From Acidimicrobiia bacterium (lineage in GTDB: Bacteria > Actinomycetota > Acidimicrobiia > Spongiisociales > UBA5794), in contig JAUVNV010000070.1 of NCBI GenBank assembly GCA_030599515.1, positions 1 to 10,288 on the forward strand: a stretch of DNA of 10,288 nt. The letters are read 5' to 3'. The position numbers and the translations under genes are program-made. How positions within the stretch are numbered: position 1 is the stretch's first letter; every line of letters starts with the position of its first letter. The notes beneath the pieces are model-generated. The model worked only from the letters and a program-made list of their open reading frames with translations. It ran no database searches and was not told the origin of the DNA. Shown piece after piece: positions 4,830-10,288 of this stretch.

Positions 4830-7428
4830 TCTTCTTCTTCCGCTTCGGCGCAGGGCCCTTCGCCCGGCGTTCCGCGAGAAGGTCGACGGCTCGATCAAGT
4901 GTGATTGCGTCGACCGAGTCGGCGACCCGGAGCGACGCGTTCGTCTCCCCGTCGGTGACGTACGGACCGAAGCGTCCGTTCTTCACAACGATGGGCTTGA
5001 GGGTGTTGGGGTCGTTGCCCAGTTCCTTGAGCGGCGCCGCCGCTGTTCTACCACGCCGCTTCTTCGGCTGGGAGAGCAACGTGACGGCGCCGTCGAGATC
5101 GATGGTGAAGATCTGATCCTCGTCATCGAGGCTGCGAGTCTCCTTCCCCCACTTCACGTAGGGCCCGTAGCGGCCGTTCTGTGCGACGATCGGCTCACCG
5201 TCTTCGGGATGCGCCCCCACGGTCCGGGGTTGCGTGAGGAGTCGGAGCGCCTCGTCGAGCGTCACCGTCTCGAGCGACATCGTCTTGAAGAGCGACGCCG
5301 TCTTCGGCTTCACCTTCGAGTCGGCGCCGCGCTCTCCGAGTTGGACGTACGGTCCGAAGCGTCCCGCTTTGGCGAACACGGTGAGGCCCGTCTCCGGATC
5401 CTCGCCGATGGTGCGATCCCCGGACGGAGCCTCGAGCAGTTCGGTGGCTCGTTCCACCGTGAGCTCATCGATGGAGAGGTCTTCCGGAATCGATGCTCTG
5501 TCGTCACCGCGCACGAGGTAGGGCCCGTACTGACCACACCGTGCCACGATCGGCACGCCATCGGCACCATCGCCGACGTGAAACGAGTTGACCGCTCGCG
5601 GATCGATCGACTCGAGGGCGCCGTCCGAGACGAGATCCTTCAGACCGGCGTGGCCGGCACTCCCCGAGTAGAACCGCTCGAGGTAGGGGGCCATCTCCTC
5701 GTCTCCGCGGGCGATCCTGTCGAGGTCCTCCTCCATGAGCGCGGTGAAGTCGTAGTCGACGTAGTCACCGAAGTGCTCCTCCAGGAGACCGACGACGGCG
5801 AAGGCCTTGAGCGTCGGGACCAGGGCCGAGCCGTGCTTGCGGACGTAGCCCCGATCCTGAATCGTCGAGATTATCGATGCGTACGTCGAGGGTCGACCGA
5901 TTCCGAGCTCCTCGAGTCTCTTCACGAGGCTGGCTTCGGTGTAACGGGCCGGAGGCTTCGTCTCGTGCACCGTCGAGCCCATCGTGACGGCGTCGAGGGC
6001 CTGTCCTTCGTCCAGTTCAGGGAGATGCCGCTCCTGGTCGTCCCTGGCGGCGTCCGGATCATCGATGTCCTCGACGTACGCCTTCAAGAAACCGGCGAAC
6101 AGGATCGTGCGGCCGGTCGCGGAGAACTCGCACAATCGCCCGCTGGTCTCTGCGGAGCCACCGAGCCGAAGCTGCAGACTCTCGCCTTTCGCGTCCTTCA
6201 TCTGGCTGGCAACTGTTCGCTTCCAGATCAGGTCGTAGAGCCGGGCCTCGTCGGATCTCGCTCCGAATGAACCGGCGACGGCTTTGGGGTCCTGGAATCG
6301 TTCACCGGCCGGCCGGATCGCTTCATGGGCCTCCTGCGCTCCCTTCGCCTTCTTGCCGTAGAAGCGCGGAGAGTCCGGCAGATAGCGCTCACCGAAACGG
6401 CCGGCGACGAGGGAGCGAGCCGCACTGAGCGCGGTCCCCGACAAGTTGGTCGAGTCCGTGCGCATATACGAGATGAACCCACTCTCGTAGAGACGCTGCG
6501 CGGCGGACATCGTCCGGCGGGCTCCGAAGCGGAGCTTGCGCCCCGCTTCCTGTTGCAGCGTGGCGGTACGGAACGGCGCGTACGGTCGTCGCGTGTACGG
6601 CTTGCGTTCGACGGCCACCACGGTGAACGGCACGCCGGTGAGTTCGTCGGCAAGCGTGACGGCGGCCCCGGGCGCGAGGACGAGTCGGTTCTTGCGGGGG
6701 ATACCTGATTGATCGAAGTCCTTGCCGGTCGCTACGCGGTCTCCATCGATGGTGACGAGTTTGGCTTCGAACTCGGTGCCGTTTCCGACCGGTGTGAACG
6801 TGCCGGCTACGCCGGCGTACTCCGCAGCGACGAACGCAAGCCGCTCTCGCTCTCGCTCGACGATGATGCGCGTCGCTGGTGATTGGACACGTCCGGCGGA
6901 GAGACCTGGCTGGACCTTGCGCCACAGCACCGGGGATACCTCGTATCCGAACAAACGGTCGAGAACACGCCGGGCCTCCTGGGCGGCGACGACCTGCTGG
7001 TCGATCTCCCGGGGGTGTTCAACGGCTTCCCGAATCGCGTTGGCGGTGATCTCGTGGAACACCATGCGGTACACGGGCACCTTCGGTTTCAGGACCTCCA
7101 GCAGATGCCAGGCGATCGCCTCGCCCTCTCGATCCTCGTCGGTCGCGAGGTAGAGGGAGTCGGCGTCCTTCATCTCCCTGCGCAGCGCCGACACCTGCTT
7201 CTTCGAATTCGGGGTGACGATGTACATCGGCGTGAAACCGTTCTCGATGTCGACACCGAATCGGCTCGCCTTCCACGCGTCCTTCTTCGCCTCGGACACC
7301 TCGCCGACCTTCGTCGGGATGTCGCGGATGTGGCCGACGGAGGACTCGACGACGAAGTCATCCCCGAGGTAGCGGCCGATCGTCCTGGCTTTCGCCGGGG
7401 ACTCAACGATGACGAGGTGTTTGGGCAT
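4825..7428 (-). CDS. topA: DNA topoisomerase I (type IA)
   Basis: The 867-residue enzyme relaxes negatively supercoiled DNA by transient single-strand cleavage. The N-terminal TOPRIM domain has VESPAKA with Glu9 and the metal-binding DEDREGE (97-103). The active-site tyrosine is Tyr321 in GFISYMRTDSTNL (317-329). The PGLSAGRVQSPATR stretch (174-187) and GRPSTYASIISTIQDRGYV (511-529) are also diagnostic. The C-terminus lacks the zinc-finger cysteines of E. coli TopA. It carries four GxxGPYV/L repeats instead (632-638, 689-695, 752-758, 818-824) and ends in a basic KRKKKK tail, as in mycobacterial and other actinobacterial TopA, where these parts bind DNA and aid processivity. The ATG at 7428 immediately precedes the conserved LVIVESPAKA, so the start is secure, but no Shine-Dalgarno site precedes it. 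The stop codon lies inside the heptamer repeat. Confidence 0.97.
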   Translation of the reverse strand: MPKHLVIVESPAKARTIGRYLGDDFVVESSVGHIRDIPTKVGEVSEAKKDAWKASRFGVDIENGFTPMYIVTPNSKKQVSALRREMKDADSLYLATDEDREGEAIAWHLLEVLKPKVPVYRMVFHEITANAIREAVEHPREIDQQVVAAQEARRVLDRLFGYEVSPVLWRKVQPGLSAGRVQSPATRIIVERERERLAFVAAEYAGVAGTFTPVGNGTEFEAKLVTIDGDRVATGKDFDQSGIPRKNRLVLAPGAAVTLADELTGVPFTVVAVERKPYTRRPYAPFRTATLQQEAGRKLRFGARRTMSAAQRLYESGFISYMRTDSTNLSGTALSAARSLVAGRFGERYLPDSPRFYGKKAKGAQEAHEAIRPAGERFQDPKAVAGSFGARSDEARLYDLIWKRTVASQMKDAKGESLQLRLGGSAETSGRLCEFSATGRTILFAGFLKAYVEDIDDPDAARDDQERHLPELDEGQALDAVTMGSTVHETKPPARYTEASLVKRLEELGIGRPSTYASIISTIQDRGYVRKHGSALVPTLKAFAVVGLLEEHFGDYVDYDFTALMEEDLDRIARGDEEMAPYLERFYSGSAGHAGLKDLVSDGALESIDPRAVNSFHVGDGADGVPIVARCGQYGPYLVRGDDRASIPEDLSIDELTVERATELLEAPSGDRTIGEDPETGLTVFAKAGRFGPYVQLGERGADSKVKPKTASLFKTMSLETVTLDEALRLLTQPRTVGAHPEDGEPIVAQNGRYGPYVKWGKETRSLDDEDQIFTIDLDGAVTLLSQPKKRRGRTAAAPLKELGNDPNTLKPIVVKNGRFGPYVTDGETNASLRVADSVDAITLDRAVDLLAERRAKGPAPKRKKKK

Positions 7429-7464
7429 GTTGGAGTAGCGCTCTGATAATCGGGGACGGCCTCA

Positions 7465-7493
7465 ACGATGCGGGAGTATGGCCCAGTTGTCAA
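7465..7493 (-). promoter_or_regulatory. Candidate topA promoter
   Basis: On the minus strand a perfect -35 hexamer, TTGACA (7493-7488), is followed after 17 nt by CATCGT (7470-7465), a weak -10 that keeps the A2, T3 and T6 positions. The -35 sits inside a small inverted repeat, TTGTC-AA-GACAA on the plus strand (7487-7498), which could be a regulator site. The 94-nt gap before topA is the natural place for a promoter after the GT4 gene. The weak -10 keeps confidence low. Confidence 0.4.
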
Positions 7494-7522
7494 GACAATG
7501 CCGTTCTCTGGCCGGGAACAGG

Positions 7523-8575
7523 TCAGCTTTCGAAGCCCGTCCGGAGTCGGTCGACGACCTTCGGCCACGTGAACACGTCTTCAACGAACCGGCGGCCTGC
7601 ACGACCCATACGCCGAGCATCGGCCGGATCATCGAGGAGCATCGTGAGGCCCTCGACGATGTCCTCGACCGAATGCACGACGTACCCGGTCTCGGCGGGA
7701 ATCACCGTCTCAGGAGAGCCACCCGAGTCACCGGCGAGGACCGGTAGCCCCGTTGCGGCCGCTTCGAGGAACACCAGTCCGAGACCCTCTACCTCGAGTC
7801 CTCCCCACCGCGATCTGCACGGCATGCAGAAGACATCCATCTCCCGGTAGAGCCCTGGGAGATCGGACCACGGGACGTCGACGGCGAATCTCACGCTCAC
7901 CCCCAGCCTGTCGGCGAGCCTGCGGAGATGTGTTTCCTTGCGACCCTTGCCGACGAGCAACACCTCGATGGGGCGATCGAGCCTCGCCGCCGCTTCGATC
8001 AAGCGGTGCTGACCTTTGCGCGGAACGAAACGCGAAACGCATCCGACAACGGGAATCTCGTTCTCCCCGTTCGGTGGCGGTGCGAAGGTCGTGATGTCGA
8101 CTCCTGCACCGATGAAGACGACCTCCCTGCCTGTCAGGCGCTGTATTCGATCGGCGGTGAACCGGCTGACCGCGAAGCGCACGTCTGCATCCCGCAACGC
8201 CTTGGCAATCACCTGCCGGGTCCCCGGTGCGGCGGCGGGAAGGGTGACCTCCGCGCCGTGGCTGAGCACTCCGTACGGTACGCCGAGGCGCTCGCGGAGC
8301 CGTGGCCCAAGGAACGGCAGTGGATGTGGCGCCCCGAACAAGATCACGTCGGGAGCGAACGTCACCGCGCGCTTCTCGACCCAGTCGGCGATCGCCGGCG
8401 TCGGCCACATGAACGACGAGGCGTGCCGGCTGATCCGGTCATCGGGTTCGGCATCGGCATCGACGGGTGCGATGACGTGGACCTCGTCCGGGTAGGCGTC
8501 GACGAGGTTGCCGAGATACTGCTGAATCCCGCCCGGTTTCGGCGGGTAGTCATTCGTGATGAGCAGCAGGCGCAC
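7523..8575 (-). CDS. GT4 glycosyltransferase, PimB-like mannosyltransferase
   Basis: The 350-residue protein is a GT-B fold, retaining glycosyltransferase of family GT4. The N-terminal NDYPPKPGGIQQYL (8-21) is the acceptor-side glycine loop. GVSRFVPRKGQ is represented at 178-189, with the basic pair Arg182 and Lys187 expected to hold the donor diphosphate. The C-terminal EVEGLGLVFLEA (261-272) and AGDSGGSPETV (281-291) form the nucleotide-sugar site. This combination most resembles mycobacterial PimB', which adds the second mannose from GDP-mannose to phosphatidylinositol monomannoside at the inner membrane face. The donor and acceptor are inferred from family resemblance, not proven; other glycolipid mannosyltransferases share these motifs. 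The start is GTG 8575, only 2 nt after the phosphatase stop codon, so the two are probably translated from one message. Confidence 0.85.
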   Translation of the reverse strand: MRLLLITNDYPPKPGGIQQYLGNLVDAYPDEVHVIAPVDADAEPDDRISRHASSFMWPTPAIADWVEKRAVTFAPDVILFGAPHPLPFLGPRLRERLGVPYGVLSHGAEVTLPAAAPGTRQVIAKALRDADVRFAVSRFTADRIQRLTGREVVFIGAGVDITTFAPPPNGENEIPVVGCVSRFVPRKGQHRLIEAAARLDRPIEVLLVGKGRKETHLRRLADRLGVSVRFAVDVPWSDLPGLYREMDVFCMPCRSRWGGLEVEGLGLVFLEAAATGLPVLAGDSGGSPETVIPAETGYVVHSVEDIVEGLTMLLDDPADARRMGRAGRRFVEDVFTWPKVVDRLRTGFES

Positions 8576-8577
8576 GG

Positions 8578-9816
8578 TCAGGTTCCGAGGTGGGACGCGA
8601 CGTTGTACGAGGAGAGGCGGGGACCCCCCTTGCCTGAGATGATCTCGGCGTGCGCCGTGTTGCGCGGTACCGGCAGCACCTCGCGGTCGGCAAACGGAAT
8701 GCCGAGCATCCCTGCCACGTAGGCTCGTGTGGCTCCTCCGTGAGTGAACACCCCGATCGTCCCGGTTCCGCCCGCCGCGAGGTCGGCCGCAGCGTGTGCG
8801 ATACGCTCTCCGGTACCGGCGAAGGTCTCGCCCGTGCGCCCTCTCGGCTCATCGACCCCCTCTTCGTGGATTCGACGGAAGCCGTACGGATCGGATGATC
8901 GAATCTCATCGACGGTCCGTCCTTCCCATTCCCCGAAGTCGAATTCTGCGAGGTCGTCGACGATGCCGACCTTCAGCCCCTGTCGCAACGCCACGGCGGT
9001 CGCCGTATCGACCGCCCGCGATGATGGGGATGAGAAGATCGCATCGAGTGGGCCCATCACCCGTGCAAGTGCCTCCGCCTGGCGACGCCCCTCGTCGGTG
9101 AGCGGGGTCTCACCTCTTCCAAACCAGCGGTGCTCCCGGTTCGCCTCCGTCTGGGCGTGTCGCACCAGTTTCAGTCGCGTTCCCGGCGGGCGGACGACTC
9201 CCCCATCGAGATAGAGGTCGTCGTTGAACACCGATACCTGCACGCCGTCACCGTTGAGAACAACTGTCGTGAGTGACGCGTTCGAGGGCACGAGGATCGT
9301 CGACTGGTCGGCTGCGCCGACGAGCATCCCGACAATGGTCTGGACGACTCCACCGTGTGTCACGACGATGGCATGCTCGTCATCATCCAGTCTCTGCGCG
9401 ACCGCAGCAAAGGCGTCACAGACACGAACCTTGAAGTCTGAGAAGCGCTCCCCTCCCTCCGGCTGAAAATCGCCAGAACCGAACCGAACTCGATCGACGT
9501 CGGGGTAGCGGTCCTTGATCTCCCCGGGGCGCATCCCGTCCCACGCACCGAGATCGAACTCCCGCCACTCTGCGATCGACTCGCCGACACCGATCGCCTC
9601 ACCGGTGGTCCTGGTCCGTCCGAGATCGGACATGACCAGGAGAGAAACGCCGTGTCCGTCCATGCGGTCGCGAAGGCGCTCAACCTGAAGCTGCCCGCGG
9701 TCGCTCAACGGCGAGTCCGAGTGGCCTTGCCAGGTGCCGGCGATGTTGCTGACCGTCTCGGCGTGGCGGACAAGCGTGATGGTGCGAGCCAGGATGCCCC
9801 CTGCGTGGATCGGCAC
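8578..9816 (-). CDS. Tandem double histidine-phosphatase (phosphoglycerate mutase-like) protein
   Basis: The 412-residue protein contains two complete histidine-phosphatase domains in one chain. Domain 1 (about 11-200) has LVRHAET with Arg17 and His18, SDLGRTR with Arg67, EFDLGAWDG with Glu86, and VVTHGG with His154. Domain 2 (about 213-400) has LVRHAQT with Arg219 and His220, SSPSSR with Arg267, EFDFGEWEG with Glu291, and FTHGG with His359. Both therefore keep the phosphohistidine site and acid residue and look catalytically competent. Substrates cannot be read from sequence: the family includes cofactor-dependent mutases, alpha-ribazole phosphatases and sugar-phosphate phosphatases. GTG 9816 is the first in-frame start; it has no good Shine-Dalgarno site, so the start is uncertain by a few residues. 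The gene is coupled to the GT4 gene at a 2-nt spacing, suggesting a shared pathway. Confidence 0.9.
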   Translation of the reverse strand: MPIHAGGILARTITLVRHAETVSNIAGTWQGHSDSPLSDRGQLQVERLRDRMDGHGVSLLVMSDLGRTRTTGEAIGVGESIAEWREFDLGAWDGMRPGEIKDRYPDVDRVRFGSGDFQPEGGERFSDFKVRVCDAFAAVAQRLDDDEHAIVVTHGGVVQTIVGMLVGAADQSTILVPSNASLTTVVLNGDGVQVSVFNDDLYLDGGVVRPPGTRLKLVRHAQTEANREHRWFGRGETPLTDEGRRQAEALARVMGPLDAIFSSPSSRAVDTATAVALRQGLKVGIVDDLAEFDFGEWEGRTVDEIRSSDPYGFRRIHEEGVDEPRGRTGETFAGTGERIAHAAADLAAGGTGTIGVFTHGGATRAYVAGMLGIPFADREVLPVPRNTAHAEIISGKGGPRLSSYNVASHLGT

Positions 9817-9841
9817 GAAGATTAGGGCGACCGTCTTCCTC

Positions 9842-9876
9842 CGTAGTCCGTGATCGGTACTGAGTACTCAGTACCG
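9842..9876 (-). repeat. Five-unit heptamer repeat downstream of hppA
   Basis: Read on the minus strand, five consecutive heptamers carry AC at positions 5-6: CGGTACT, GAGTACT, CAGTACC, GATCACG and GACTACG. The register is unbroken, with the complementary GT recurring every 7 nt at 9843, 9850, 9857, 9864 and 9871. The GACTACG unit also occurs at 4788 and 2082, and the 11-bp string ACGGACTACGG is shared with the topA-tmk repeat. Orientation is opposite to the other two runs. The first three units together form a perfect palindrome. Confidence 0.7.
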
Positions 9877-9886
9877 GCCGAAGGCC
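9855..9886 (-). terminator. Candidate hairpin terminator or 3' stabiliser of hppA
   Basis: Directly after the hppA stop codon the minus strand holds a small GGCC-TTC-GGCC hairpin (9876-9886). It is followed by a perfect 22-bp palindrome (9855-9876) that could fold with a 9-bp stem and a GTAC loop. The two share one base, so they may alternate. No run of U follows, so this is not a textbook intrinsic terminator. It could instead protect the mRNA 3' end or merely reflect the repeat. Confidence 0.4.
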
Positions 9887-10288
9887 TCAGAACAAGCCGT
9901 TCGACACGAAGGCTGAGGCGAAGATCAGCGAGACGATCGTCATCACCTTGATGACGATGTTCATCGACGGGCCCGCGGTGTCCTTGAACGGATCCCCGAT
10001 GGTGTCGCCCACGACGGCCGCCTTGTGGGCGTCGGAGCCCTTCCCGCCGAAGGCGCCCGCCTCGATGAACTTCTTCGCGTTGTCCCATGCACCGCCCGCA
10101 TTCGCCATGTAGATGGCGAGGAGGAATCCCGAGCGCAAGGCGCCGGCGAGGAAGCCGCCGAGCATCTCGCTGTTGATGAATCCGATGATGAGCGGCAGAG
10201 CTACGGCGAGGGATCCTGGGAGGATCTTCTCTCGTAGCGACGCGCTGGTCGAGATCTCGACGCACTTCGCGTACTCGGGTTTCGCATC
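9887..10288 (-). CDS. hppA: Membrane-bound ion-pumping pyrophosphatase, C-terminal part
   Basis: The window contains only the last 133 residues; the gene continues past the right edge. HppA couples hydrolysis of pyrophosphate to pumping of H+ or Na+ across the cytoplasmic membrane. The strongly conserved C-terminal block is present: ANAGGAWDNAKKFIE, then GKGSDAHKAAVVGDTIGD and PFKDTAGPSMNI, carrying Asp and Lys residues that bind Mg-pyrophosphate. EYAKCVEISTSASLREKILP at the visible start is also typical. Hydrophobic helices lie on either side of these motifs, including the last about 24 residues. The residues that separate K+-dependent from K+-independent enzymes lie upstream and cannot be seen, so the pumped ion is undetermined. 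Confidence 0.95.
   Translation of the reverse strand, partial: DAKPEYAKCVEISTSASLREKILPGSLAVALPLIIGFINSEMLGGFLAGALRSGFLLAIYMANAGGAWDNAKKFIEAGAFGGKGSDAHKAAVVGDTIGDPFKDTAGPSMNIVIKVMTIVSLIFASAFVSNGLF

Noticed and set aside
5209..6270. 353-codon plus-strand frame
   Set aside because: It is antisense to topA, and its composition (Glu/Arg/Val-rich, no motif) is typical of reverse reading.
9822..10265. 147-codon minus-strand Arg-rich frame
   Set aside because: It overlaps hppA in another frame. The hppA frame carries the conserved pyrophosphatase motifs.

Overview
The window is high-GC bacterial DNA with actinobacterial character, most likely from the class Acidimicrobiia or a near relative. The evidence is the neighbourhood hppA, topA, tmk and holB, a PimB-type GT4 mannosyltransferase, a zinc-less DNA topoisomerase I with GxxGPYV repeats and a polylysine tail, a Thr-rich-linker lipoprotein of a type I associate with Acidimicrobiia, and several GTG starts. 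The taxonomic call is an inference from protein character. No database was searched.

Layout from left to right. Positions 1-312 hold no convincing gene, but 36-201 is a compact inverted-repeat element with CTAG at both ends and internal hairpins, resembling a MITE or a structured RNA. A lipoprotein gene (313-1026, minus) is divergent from a PfkB-family sugar kinase resembling sulfofructose kinase YihV (1140-2051, plus). From 2037 to the right edge every gene is on the minus strand. In transcription order these are hppA (3' part only), a protein with two tandem histidine-phosphatase domains, a GT4 glycosyltransferase, topA, tmk, holB, a plsC-type acyltransferase and a small single-pass membrane protein.

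Three tight groups stand out. The double phosphatase and the GT4 enzyme are 2 nt apart. tmk, holB, plsC and the small membrane gene overlap by 7, 8 and 4 nt and are probably translationally coupled. topA stands alone between gaps of 94 and 131 nt, with a possible promoter of its own. topA, tmk and holB serve DNA topology and replication. plsC and the GT4 enzyme point to phospholipid and glycolipid synthesis. hppA couples pyrophosphate hydrolysis to ion pumping.

The main non-genic finding is a degenerate 7-bp-period repeat family, pattern NNNNACN, often GACTACG or GACTACT. It fills much of the topA-tmk gap (ten units), the gap after hppA (five units, forming a perfect 22-bp palindrome) and probably the 3' end of the small membrane gene (three units). 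I did not find an obvious new defence or mobile gene system. The unusual content is in the repeats, the 5' inverted-repeat element and a few residue-level oddities in otherwise ordinary genes.
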